11,964 nucleotides of DNA, taken from an uncultured Erysipelotrichaceae bacterium (GTDB lineage Bacteria > Bacillota_I > Bacilli_A > RF39 > UBA660). Position 1 is the stretch's first letter; each line of letters starts with the position of its first letter. Location: assembly GCA_902783405.1 (NCBI GenBank), contig CACZQZ010000053.1:1-11964 (forward strand). The letters run 5' to 3'. The translations under genes were made by a program, and so were the position numbers. Shown here one piece after another: positions 1 to 6,067 of this stretch. The notes beneath the pieces were generated by a model. It saw nothing but the letters and a program-made list of their open reading frames with translations, did no database searches and was not told where the DNA came from.

Positions 1-744
1 ATTGAAAAACTAAGTGAAGAACTTGTTACATATTTGATTCAAAATTCAAAGTTAGAAAGTAAAATTCCAAGTGGTTTTAAATCTGTATTACCAGAAAGTA
101 CAAAAATTAATAGTATTAAATATGAAGATAGTGTTTTAAAATTAGATTTATCGAAAGATATTTTAGAAATTGATGAAAAATTAGAAGAGAAAATGATAGA
201 AGCTTTAGTATATTCACTAACTTCAATAGATGAAATAAAATATATCATTTTATATGTTGATGGTAGTATATTAACACGTTTGCCAAAATCCGGAAAAATG
301 CTTCCTAGTGCACTAGACAGAAATATTGGTATTAATAAGAAATATGATATATCTTCTTACAAAGACGTTACTAAAGTAACAATTTATTATATTGATTCAT
401 TTAATGATGAATTTTATTATGTACCAGTTACAAAATATACCAATGATAAAAGAGAAAAAATAAATATTATTATCGATGAATTAACAGGAACAAGTGCTTA
501 TAATGGAAATTTAATGAGTTTTTTAAACAGTAATACGAAACTTTTAAAAGTAAATCAAAAAGCAGATTCTTTAGATTTAGTATTTAATCAGTATATATTT
601 GATGATATTGATGAAAAAAACATTTTAGAGGAAGTAATTTATACTATTTGTCTTTCAGTTGCGGATAATTATGATGTAAAAGAAGTTTCATTTACGGTGG
701 ATAACCAAGAAATTTATAAAAGTGTGTTAAAAACTCTTGAATAA
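1..744 (+). CDS. GerMN-domain protein, 5'-truncated by window edge
   Basis: The frame is open from base 1, so the true start lies upstream and the TTG at 34 is only internal. The visible 247 codons look like two GerMN-type modules. The first has the stretch YVDGSILTRLPKSGKMLP followed by LDRNIGINKKYD, the family signature. The second starts near 'TKVTIYYID' and repeats the pattern of an N-terminal strand, a helix with LTG, and a C-terminal strand ending 'VKEVSFTVDNQ'. GerM of Bacillus is a membrane-associated germination/sporulation protein, and GerMN domains also occur in envelope lipoproteins of non-sporulating Firmicutes. Whether a lipoprotein signal exists cannot be seen here. The -35 box of the next promoter overlaps its stop codon. 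The domain call is fairly secure; the cellular role is not known from the sequence. Confidence 0.8.
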   Translation: MEKLSEELVTYLIQNSKLESKIPSGFKSVLPESTKINSIKYEDSVLKLDLSKDILEIDEKLEEKMIEALVYSLTSIDEIKYIILYVDGSILTRLPKSGKMLPSALDRNIGINKKYDISSYKDVTKVTIYYIDSFNDEFYYVPVTKYTNDKREKINIIIDELTGTSAYNGNLMSFLNSNTKLLKVNQKADSLDLVFNQYIFDDIDEKNILEEVIYTICLSVADNYDVKEVSFTVDNQEIYKSVLKTLE

Positions 745-765
745 TCAAAAAATATGCGTTATAAT
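737..765 (+). promoter_or_regulatory. Sigma-A-type promoter for tRNA-Arg
   Basis: TTGAAT (737-742), a 17-bp spacer and TATAAT (760-765). The -35 box overlaps the stop codon of the GerMN gene. The start point is expected near 772, about 17 nt before the mature tRNA. Confidence 0.75.
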
Positions 766-769
766 GGAT

Positions 770-785
770 TTGTTCATTTGAACAA
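770..785. repeat. Perfect palindrome at the tRNA-Arg transcription start
   Basis: TTGTTCA-TT-TGAACAA is a perfect inverted repeat. It lies just after the -10 box, covers the predicted start point (about 772) and ends 3 bp before the first base of the tRNA. It could be a protein operator, or a short hairpin in the pre-tRNA leader removed by RNase P. Confidence 0.6.
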
Positions 786-788
786 GTC

Positions 789-865
<77 letters not shown>

Positions 866-874
866 TACGAATAT

Positions 875-902
875 AAAAAGAACTTGATAAAAGTTCTTTT
901 TT
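875..902 (+). terminator. Intrinsic terminator after tRNA-Arg, probably bidirectional
   Basis: An 11-bp perfect stem AAAAAGAACTT/AAGTTCTTTTT with loop GATAA, running into a T tract. On the minus strand the same hairpin is followed by TTTTTATATT, so it can also end transcripts from the convergent genes at 1446-1015. Confidence 0.85.
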
Positions 903-950
903 ATGTTATTATGTATATGTCAAGGAAAACTTGCATAAAATAAGAAAGGG

Positions 951-1030
951 AACATTCAGTTTTTCTGAGTTGAATGTCTACCTAAATTACTTTGGTTTGA
1001 CATTTAATCTTTGATTAGATGTCTTTTTTT
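951..1030 (+). promoter_or_regulatory. Attenuator-like structured RNA element ending in a terminator
   Basis: Three hairpins can be drawn that compete in order. Hairpin A pairs ACATTCA (952-958) with TGAATGT (971-977). Hairpin B pairs AATGTC (973-978) with GACATT (999-1004), extended inside by ACC/GGT and AAA/TTT. Hairpin C is a terminator: GACATTTAATC (999-1009) pairs with GATTAGATGTC (1013-1023), loop TTT, followed by seven T residues (1024-1030). A excludes B and B excludes C, the usual logic of a transcriptional attenuator or riboswitch. I could not match it to a known class. No good promoter is visible; TAAAAT at 936-941 lacks a clear -35. It may be a riboswitch-like leader, a small RNA, or only 3'-UTR structure of the minus-strand genes. 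Confidence 0.45.
999..1030 (+). terminator. Intrinsic terminator on the plus strand
   Basis: An 11-bp stem (one G-U pair) with loop TTT and a seven-T tail. The polarity fits only plus-strand transcription, since the other side lacks a T run. It therefore implies a plus-strand transcript entering from the left, distinct from the tRNA, whose own terminator ends at about 902. Confidence 0.7.
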
Positions 1031-1113
1031 ATTACTATAATCAAAATGATTAGGAGTAGTAAAATGAGAAAAATGAAACGTAGAATGCATATATTGTATT
1101 CTCGTTTTTTCAT
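1015..1113 (-). CDS. Possible 32-aa single-helix membrane peptide
   Basis: ATG at 1113, stop TAA at 1015-1017. The peptide begins MKKREYNICI, continues as an uninterrupted run of Leu/Ile/Phe/Val long enough to cross a membrane once, and ends KKDI. A strong ribosome-binding site AAAGGAGG (1123-1130) lies 9 nt before the ATG. It starts 21 nt after the stop codon of the Cys-rich gene upstream and is in the same reading frame, with seven sense codons between that stop and this ATG. It may be a separate small membrane protein, a toxin-like peptide, or the detached membrane anchor of the upstream protein. No family recognised. The short length means chance cannot be excluded, although the ribosome-binding site argues for translation. 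Confidence 0.5.
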   Translation of the reverse strand: MKKREYNICILRFIFLILLLLIILIIVIKKDI

Positions 1114-1138
1114 TCTTTCAAACCTCCTTTCTTTTTAG
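1064..1138 (+). CDS. Possible 24-aa basic leader peptide
   Basis: ATG at 1064, stop TAG at 1136-1138, preceded by AGGAG (1052-1056) at a good 7-nt spacing. The product starts MRKMKRRMHILYSRFF and is very basic with a hydrophobic end. It lies 33 nt after the attenuator-like terminator, where a riboswitch-controlled gene would begin. It runs antisense to the 32-aa ORF, and its stop overlaps the stop codon of the Cys-rich gene. It may be a chance ORF; no homolog recognised. Confidence 0.22.
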   Translation: MRKMKRRMHILYSRFFILSNLLSF

Positions 1139-1446
1139 ATTGGAGGAGGAGTTGGAGTAGAAGTTGGTGTTGGCTTTGGAGTAGGTGTAGGAGTAGGGCT
1201 TGGTGTAGGTGTTGGAACTGGTGTAGGTGTTGGAGTAGGTGTGCTTGAATAATTTTTTTGATAAGAACTACTATTATAATTACTACTAGATGAGCAGCCT
1301 CCATGTCTAGAGCAACATCCCCTATGGCAATCATTACAAGATCGACTTACTGTACCATCATTGCATACAATACCAGCATTAACAAAAATGGGAAAAATAA
1401 ACATACAAATTATCAAAAATATTTTCTTACAAACAGCTTTATCCAT
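1135..1446 (-). CDS. Small secreted Cys-rich protein with Pro-Thr tail (DUF3761-like motif)
   Basis: ATG at 1446 with AGAAGG (1453-1458) six nt upstream gives 103 aa; longer upstream in-frame starts lack a ribosome-binding site. Residues 1-25 form a signal peptide (MDKAVCKK, then a hydrophobic core ending FVNAG). Next comes a short module, CNDGTVSRSCNDCHRGCCSR followed by HGGC, with several Cys residues. It resembles the C-DGT-S---C-HGG pattern I associate with DUF3761-like secreted proteins; this link is from memory. A Ser/Asn/Tyr stretch follows, then about 36 residues of Thr-Pro repeat ending PPPI at the stop. The Cys could bind metal or form disulfides. The gene faces away from murC. A Pro-Thr linker at the very C-terminus with nothing after it is unusual; see the 32-aa membrane ORF downstream in the same frame. 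No clear promoter found. Confidence 0.72.
   Translation of the reverse strand: MDKAVCKKIFLIICMFIFPIFVNAGIVCNDGTVSRSCNDCHRGCCSRHGGCSSSSNYNSSSYQKNYSSTPTPTPTPVPTPTPSPTPTPTPKPTPTSTPTPPPI
1138..1245. repeat. Degenerate 6-bp repeat encoding the Thr-Pro tail
   Basis: On the plus strand the unit is close to GGTGTT/GGAGTA/GGTGTA repeated about eighteen times with substitutions. Each unit encodes Thr-Pro (or Pro plus Val/Ser/Lys) on the minus strand. Six-bp units keep the frame, so gain or loss of units would change linker length rather than break the gene. Confidence 0.8.
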
Positions 1447-1577
1447 TTTATACCTTCTTCTAATATAAGAATAACATATTTTTAAATGAAAATAAATTTT
1501 TTCTAAAGAACAAATGATAAATAATAAAATAAAATAATAAATGAGAGATAACAATTTTAATCATCGTTATTTTTCTG

Positions 1578-1606
1578 TTGTTTAATAAAACAAAATTTGA
1601 TATAAT
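1578..1606 (+). promoter_or_regulatory. Promoter of the murC operon
   Basis: TTGTTT (1578-1583), a 17-bp spacer and TATAAT (1601-1606), with an extended -10 TG at 1598-1599. The start point is expected near 1613, which leaves a leader of only about 18 nt before the murC ATG. Confidence 0.75.
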
Positions 1607-1630
1607 TTTTATAGATAAAGGAGAATGCTT

Positions 1631-2926
1631 ATGTATCATTTTATAGGAATAAAGGGATCTGGAATGAGTGCTCTTGCTCAAATTATGAAGGAACTTGGTT
1701 ATGACGTACAAGGTAGTGATGTAGAAAAACATTTTTTTACAGAAGAAGGTTTAGTGCGTCTTGGGATACCAGTTTATCCATTTGATGAAAATAATATAAA
1801 AGAAGATCTTAAAATTGTACAAGGAGCTACATTTAAAGATGATCATCCTGAAGTTAAAAGAGCAAAGGAATTAGATTTAGAAATCTATACATATTCAGAA
1901 ATGGTTGGAATTTTAACCAAAAAATTTAAAACAATTACAGTAGCTGGTTGTCATGGAAAAACAACAACATCTTCTATGATGGCTTTAGTTATGAATGAAA
2001 TGAAAGGTTCTAACTATTTAATTGGAGACGGAACAGGATACGCTAATAAAGAAAATGAATACTTTGTTTTAGAAGCTTGTGAATATCAAAGACATTTTTT
2101 AGATTATACGCCAACATATGCAATTATTACGAATATTGATTTAGATCATGTAGATTATTTTAAAAATATTGATGATGTAGTAGATGCTTATCAAAGTTAT
2201 GCATCTAAAGCAGAGAAAATGGTTATTGCTTGTGGAGATGACCCTTATACTCATTTATTAGAGGTAGAAACAATCTTTTATTATGGATTATCCGAAGATA
2301 ATGATATTATTGCTAAAAACATTGAATATAGGGAAGACGGAACTTATTTTGATGTGTTTGCAGAAGACAATTACTATGGACACTATGAACTTCCTATTTA
2401 CGGAAAATATATGCTTTTAGATGCACTTGCTGTAATTAGTGTTTGTTACTATGAAAGATTAGACGCTAAAGAAGTTTCTAGAATATTAAAAACATTTAAG
2501 GGTGCTAAAAGAAGATTTTCAGAAACAGTAGTTGGAGAAAACATCATTATTGATGATTATGCACATCATCCTGCTGAAGTAAGAGCAACGATTAAAGCAG
2601 TAAAACAAAAATATCCTAATAAAAAAGTAATTGGTATTTTCCAGCCCCATACTTTTTCTAGAACAAAAGAATTTAAAGATGATTTAAAAGAAGAATTTGA
2701 AAAATTAGATGCTATTTATCTTTTAGATATTCATCCAGCTAGAGAAAAACAGGAAGATTTTCCAGATATTACATCAGATATTATTTTAGAAGGACTAGAA
2801 AATGGACATAAAATAGATATGGATAAAGCAGAACTTTTAAATCCATATGAAAATGCCGTATTCTTATTTATGAGTCCAAATGATTTATCAAAACTAGAAA
2901 ATGATTTAATTGAATTAAAAAGTTAA
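1631..2926 (+). CDS. murC: UDP-N-acetylmuramate--L-alanine ligase
   Basis: Cytoplasmic ATP-dependent ligase that adds L-Ala to UDP-MurNAc, the first amino acid of the peptidoglycan stem peptide. An in-frame ATG at 1625 lies only 1 nt from the ribosome-binding site AAAGGAG (1617-1623), so ATG 1631 (7-nt spacing) is chosen, giving 431 aa, normal for the family. Visible motifs: N-terminal nucleotide-fold GIKGSGMSALA (6-16), P-loop GCHGKTTT (106-113), EACEYQRHF (148-156), NIDLDHVDYF (168-177), DDYAHHPAEV (308-317) and FQPHTFSRTK (337-346). Together they cover the UDP-binding, ATPase and amino-acid-binding domains. The usual G-H-N-x-x-N-A segment reads GKYMLLDA (258-265), a departure from the norm. 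First gene of a three-gene envelope operon, 9 nt from the next gene. Confidence 0.97.
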   Translation: MYHFIGIKGSGMSALAQIMKELGYDVQGSDVEKHFFTEEGLVRLGIPVYPFDENNIKEDLKIVQGATFKDDHPEVKRAKELDLEIYTYSEMVGILTKKFKTITVAGCHGKTTTSSMMALVMNEMKGSNYLIGDGTGYANKENEYFVLEACEYQRHFLDYTPTYAIITNIDLDHVDYFKNIDDVVDAYQSYASKAEKMVIACGDDPYTHLLEVETIFYYGLSEDNDIIAKNIEYREDGTYFDVFAEDNYYGHYELPIYGKYMLLDALAVISVCYYERLDAKEVSRILKTFKGAKRRFSETVVGENIIIDDYAHHPAEVRATIKAVKQKYPNKKVIGIFQPHTFSRTKEFKDDLKEEFEKLDAIYLLDIHPAREKQEDFPDITSDIILEGLENGHKIDMDKAELLNPYENAVFLFMSPNDLSKLENDLIELKS

Positions 2927-2935
2927 GAGGTATTT

Positions 2936-4657
2936 ATGAAGAAGAAAAGAAGAGTTAAGAAAAAAATTAAAAAAATATTTGTTCTCATCTTCTTTCTTCT
3001 TTTATTACTTTTTATTTTATTTGTAGGATTAAATTTCTTTTTTAAAAAAACAAATATTGCCTTATTAGATAAACCAGTAGATGCTTATTTATCTAGTATT
3101 GAAGAAAAAGTTAAAACAATAGATGAAGAATTTAATGAATCAGATGAAATATATCGTGGCGAGAAAGTACAAAAATATAAGAAAAAAATAGTAAAAGAAG
3201 AAACAGAAGAAGAATTTATAAAAATAAAATACAAGAATAAAACATATTATGTTAAGGAAGATAATATTTCTTTAAAGGAGCAAGAGAGTATCAAAGAAGA
3301 TAAAATATATGTTAGAACACCACTTGTTTTATATAAAGAAAAAGATGATATAAGTATTTTAACATCGATTAAAAAGGGTGAAGAATTATCTGTTTTAGGA
3401 TTTGATAAAATAGATAAAGGAAAAGTAAATAAATATTATGTTTCTTACAATGATAAGAAAGGATATGTTTATTCTAAATATACTTTACAAAATAGTGAAG
3501 AAGCAAATCTTCCTTATGATCAAGATGGAATATATAAAGTACATGAGACGAGAACAGACAAATATGGTGGAGGAAGTGCTGCTAACTTAGATTATTATCC
3601 AGAAGATAAAATAAAAATAGATGGAAATGAAATGCCTACAGAGGCTAAAACACTTTATATTAATGCTGCTGCTATTAAAGATGTTGATTCTTATATTAAG
3701 ATTGCTAAAGACTCTGGTATAAATGCTTTTGTAGTAGATATTAAAGATAATACAGCACCAGGTTATGATGCAGAAACATTTAAAGAATTATCTGAAACAA
3801 ATTATAATAAAGCTCTTAATAAAAAAGAAGATTATAAATCTTATATCAAAAAACTTAAAGATGAAGGCTTTTATGTGATTGGTAGAATTACAGCTTTTAA
3901 AGATAATTATTATGCAACAGATCATAAAGAAAATTCCATTTTAGATACAAGAACAGGAAATCAATTTGTTCACAATCACTCTTATTGGCCTAGTGCTTTT
4001 AAACGTGAGGTTTGGGGATTTAATGTTCGCTTAGCTATAGAATCTGTAAAAGATATTGGATTTAATGAAATACAATTTGATTATGTTCGTTTTCCAGATA
4101 AAACAGGAAGCTTAGAAAAACAAGGAATTATGGATATGAGAAATGAATATAAAGAAGAAAAAGCACAGGCTTTGCAGCAATTTTTAATGTATGCTAGAGA
4201 TGAAATACATGAAGTAGGTGCCTATGTTTCTGCAGATGTCTTTGGAGAAAGTGCTAATAATTATGTCACAGCTTATGGACAGTATTGGCCAGCAATATCA
4301 AATGTAGTAGATGTAATAAGTGCAATGCCATACCCGGATCACTTTAATATGTATGAATATGGATTTAAAGTACCTGTTTGGACGATTCCATATGAACTTA
4401 TGAAAAAATGGGGAGAAACGGCAAAGGCAAGACAAGATGAAATTAAATCTCCTGCTATAGCTCGCACGTGGATACAAGCTTATAATACAATTAGAAGTCC
4501 ATATATAACTTATGATGCTACTAAAATTGAAGAACAAATTAAAGGACTTTATGAATCTGGATTAGACGGTGGATATATCACTTGGAATTCAGGATCTAGT
4601 ATCGATAAATATAATACTTTAAAACCAGCATTTAGAAAGGAACTTAAAAATGGATAA
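2936..4657 (+). CDS. Membrane-anchored putative glycoside hydrolase (DUF4015) with SH3-like region
   Basis: 573 aa. Residues 1-13 are almost all Lys/Arg, followed by a membrane helix (about 14-36), so the bulk faces outside. Residues about 90-185 contain two SH3b-like beta segments (KIKYKNKTYYVKEDNI, then KIYVRTP...KKGEELSVLG...KKGYVYSKYT). From about 235 to the end lies a DUF4015 domain, a TIM-barrel family predicted to be glycosidic: LYINAAAI, FVVDIKD, YVIGRITAFKDN, FNEIQFDYVRFP, VSADVFGE, AMPYPDHF, and ARTWIQAY near the C-terminus. The Asp in QFDYVRFP and the Asp in SADVFG are candidate active-site residues (inference). Ribosome-binding site AAGAGG lies 5 nt before ATG 2936. Its place between murC and yutD suggests a substrate in the cell wall or a surface polysaccharide; the real substrate is unknown. 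Confidence 0.85.
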   Translation: MKKKRRVKKKIKKIFVLIFFLLLLLFILFVGLNFFFKKTNIALLDKPVDAYLSSIEEKVKTIDEEFNESDEIYRGEKVQKYKKKIVKEETEEEFIKIKYKNKTYYVKEDNISLKEQESIKEDKIYVRTPLVLYKEKDDISILTSIKKGEELSVLGFDKIDKGKVNKYYVSYNDKKGYVYSKYTLQNSEEANLPYDQDGIYKVHETRTDKYGGGSAANLDYYPEDKIKIDGNEMPTEAKTLYINAAAIKDVDSYIKIAKDSGINAFVVDIKDNTAPGYDAETFKELSETNYNKALNKKEDYKSYIKKLKDEGFYVIGRITAFKDNYYATDHKENSILDTRTGNQFVHNHSYWPSAFKREVWGFNVRLAIESVKDIGFNEIQFDYVRFPDKTGSLEKQGIMDMRNEYKEEKAQALQQFLMYARDEIHEVGAYVSADVFGESANNYVTAYGQYWPAISNVVDVISAMPYPDHFNMYEYGFKVPVWTIPYELMKKWGETAKARQDEIKSPAIARTWIQAYNTIRSPYITYDATKIEEQIKGLYESGLDGGYITWNSGSSIDKYNTLKPAFRKELKNG

Positions 4658-4934
4658 ACGAATTACTTTGGAAAACAATCAATATAAAGTAACTAAAAAC
4701 TACAAAGATGGTTTTAATGCAGAGGAACTAAAAGAAAAATTTACTGATTACTTTGAAGATTTTGATTTTGTTGTTGGAGATTACGCATATGGCAAATTAA
4801 GACTTAAAGGCTTTTGTAATAAGAAAAATAAAAGGTATAAAAAAATAAATGATTATTCATTAATCGATGAATATATAAAAAAAGATTGCGCTTACGATTG
4901 TGCATACTATATTTTAGAAAAAGTCAATAAATAA
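4650..4934 (+). CDS. yutD: YutD family protein
   Basis: 94 aa, matching the usual length of YutD (DUF1027). Recognised by the family pattern Y-x-V-T-x-NYKDGFNAEELKEKFTDY, then FDFVVGDYAYGKLRLKGFC, a basic stretch, and a C-terminal Cys pair in KDCAYDCAYYILEK. Soluble, with no signal peptide or helix long enough to span a membrane. YutD has no assigned function that I know of; it is conserved in Bacilli. The ATG overlaps the last 8 bp of the DUF4015 gene, so translation is probably coupled, with AAAGGA upstream. It is the last gene of the murC unit and is followed directly by a terminator. Confidence 0.9.
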   Translation: MDKRITLENNQYKVTKNYKDGFNAEELKEKFTDYFEDFDFVVGDYAYGKLRLKGFCNKKNKRYKKINDYSLIDEYIKKDCAYDCAYYILEKVNK

Positions 4935-4939
4935 TATGG

Positions 4940-4980
4940 GACTACCAAAAGTTAATTAACTTTTGATAGTCTCTTTTGTT
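4940..4980 (+). terminator. Intrinsic terminator after yutD
   Basis: A long hairpin: GACTA-c-CAAAAGTTAA pairs with TTAACTTTTG-a-TAGTC, one C-A mismatch, followed by TCTTTTGTT. It begins 6 nt after the yutD stop codon and closes the murC operon. Confidence 0.82.
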
Positions 4981-5048
4981 GCTAATTGATAAAACAAAAT
5001 AAAAAATTAGACTAAATCTTACAAATAAATCTTTTTAAAAGATATCTC

Positions 5049-5077
5049 TTGTAATTTACTTAAATATTTAGTAATAT
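5049..5077 (+). promoter_or_regulatory. Possible promoter of yneF
   Basis: TTGTAA (5049-5054), a 17-bp spacer and TAATAT (5072-5077). It lies 24 bp before the ATG in the 167-bp gap after the yutD terminator. The region is so A+T-rich that alternatives exist. Confidence 0.45.
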
Positions 5078-5101
5078 ATTTAGTAAGAAGGGAGGATATA
5101 T

Positions 5102-5320
5102 ATGGGACAATTTTTAATTGATCTACTTAAATTTATCCTTATATTTTTAGCAGGTGGAGTAGCTGGTTTCTTTGTATGTCGTGCTTACATGAAAAAATAT
5201 ATGAAAAAAAATCCGCCAATTAATGAACAAATGATTAGAGCAATGATGAGTCAGATGGGAAGAACACCAAGCCAAAAGCAAGTAAATCAAGTTATGAAAA
5301 TGATGAATAAAAATATGTAA
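5102..5320 (+). CDS. yneF: YneF family (UPF0154) small membrane protein
   Basis: 72 aa, the family length. One N-terminal membrane helix (about residues 5-27, LIDLLKFILIFLAGGVAGFF), then the highly conserved cytoplasmic part: YMKKYMKKNPPINEQMIRAM, followed by MMSQMGRTPSQKQVNQVMKMMN. This is a very close match to Bacillus YneF. The molecular function is not established. Ribosome-binding site GGGAGG (5090-5095) is well spaced before ATG 5102. It appears to be a single-gene unit, with its own promoter and a terminator overlapping the stop codon. Confidence 0.93.
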   Translation: MGQFLIDLLKFILIFLAGGVAGFFVCRAYMKKYMKKNPPINEQMIRAMMSQMGRTPSQKQVNQVMKMMNKNM

Positions 5321-5335
5321 GAACATATTTTTTTT
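5309..5335 (+). terminator. Intrinsic terminator overlapping the yneF stop codon
   Basis: A perfect 10-bp stem AAAAATATGT/ACATATTTTT with loop AAGA, leading into a T run to 5335. The yneF TAA (5318-5320) sits at the loop. Confidence 0.78.
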
Positions 5336-5409
5336 ATAAGAAAGTAATACAGAAAAAAGACAAAACCATATTAACAAATAAATAGAATATAAAAAAAAGA
5401 GTTGATTTG

Positions 5410-6009
5410 ATGACTGAAGAAAAAAATAAAAATATTGTACTTATTTTAAATATTATCTTAATTATATTAGGTATGATAGGATTTATTATTAGTTTAAAAA
5501 ATGTAGAGTACTTCATCTACTATACCCAAGATAGTAATATCTTTTCTTTAATTGTATCTATATTTTATGTTTACTATCTATTAAAGAAAAAAGAAATACC
5601 AAAATGGCTTAATATTTTAAAATATATAGCAGTTACTTCTTTAATGGTTACTTTTCTAGTTGTTGTTTTTATTTTAATTCCAATGTATAACTTCAATTAT
5701 CAATTCTTTTTCTTTACAGGATCAAATTTATATTATCATCTATTATGTCCTATTATTGCATTTATTTCATTTGTATTTTTTGAAGATTATGAAATTAAAA
5801 GTTTTAAAGAAACTTTACTTGCTACTTCTTTTACAGGAATTTATGCATTTTTATTTATTATTTTAAACATTTTAAAAATAGTAGATGGCCCATATCCATT
5901 CTTACAAGTATATAAAAATGGAGTTTATATGTCCTTGATATGGTTTTTACTGATTGTTGGAGGTTCTTTTCTACTATCTAAGATTATAGGAAGAATAAAA
6001 AGGAAATAA
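5410..6009 (+). CDS. Pr6Pr-like six-helix membrane protein
   Basis: ATG at 5410 (199 aa) is preferred over the TTG at 5407. The ribosome-binding site is weak (AAGAG about 9 nt upstream). Six hydrophobic helices can be placed at about residues 9-28, 42-58, 68-91, 107-122, 134-153 and 171-190. Conserved-looking features are YYTQDSNIFS after helix 1 (compare the FTxQSN of the family), HLLCPIIAFISFVFFE in helix 4, and DGPYPFLQVYKNG between helices 5 and 6. These fit the Pr6Pr family, bacterial relatives of eukaryotic androgen-induced/FAR-17a membrane proteins. Enzyme activity is not known for the bacterial members. It stands alone between the yneF terminator and the L21 promoter; no clear terminator follows. 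Confidence 0.7.
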   Translation: MTEEKNKNIVLILNIILIILGMIGFIISLKNVEYFIYYTQDSNIFSLIVSIFYVYYLLKKKEIPKWLNILKYIAVTSLMVTFLVVVFILIPMYNFNYQFFFFTGSNLYYHLLCPIIAFISFVFFEDYEIKSFKETLLATSFTGIYAFLFIILNILKIVDGPYPFLQVYKNGVYMSLIWFLLIVGGSFLLSKIIGRIKRK

Positions 6010-6034
6010 ATTTTAATAAATCCCTTAGAATCAT

Positions 6035-6063
6035 TTGACTTTTAAAAAAGACTATGTTAAAAT
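6035..6063 (+). promoter_or_regulatory. Promoter of the rplU-prp-rpmA operon
   Basis: TTGACT (6035-6040), a 17-bp spacer and TAAAAT (6058-6063). The start point is expected near 6070, exactly at the 5' edge of the L21 leader RNA. Confidence 0.75.
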
Positions 6064-6067
6064 TAGT

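Noticed and set aside
951..1030. Purine riboswitch, suggested by 'TCTACCTAAATTAC'
   Set aside because: The other conserved junction segments of the purine aptamer are missing and the pairings do not form its three-way junction.
1110..1334. 74-codon minus-strand ORF rich in Leu, His and Gln
   Set aside because: It is the other-frame reading of the Thr-Pro repeat; the low-complexity protein follows from the hexamer array and no ribosome-binding site is present.
1462..1490. Minus-strand promoter TTCATT-17-TATATT for the Cys-rich gene
   Set aside because: The predicted start (about 1455) would fall inside the ribosome-binding site, leaving almost no leader.
1460..1732. Minus-strand ORF across the murC start
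   Set aside because: It overlaps the murC promoter, ribosome-binding site and first 34 codons; no ribosome-binding site and no family features.
4298..4537. Minus-strand ORF inside the DUF4015 gene
   Set aside because: Antisense to well-conserved DUF4015 codons; no ribosome-binding site.
5147..5516. Minus-strand ORFs over yneF and the start of the Pr6Pr-like gene
   Set aside because: They are antisense to recognised genes and cross the yneF terminator.
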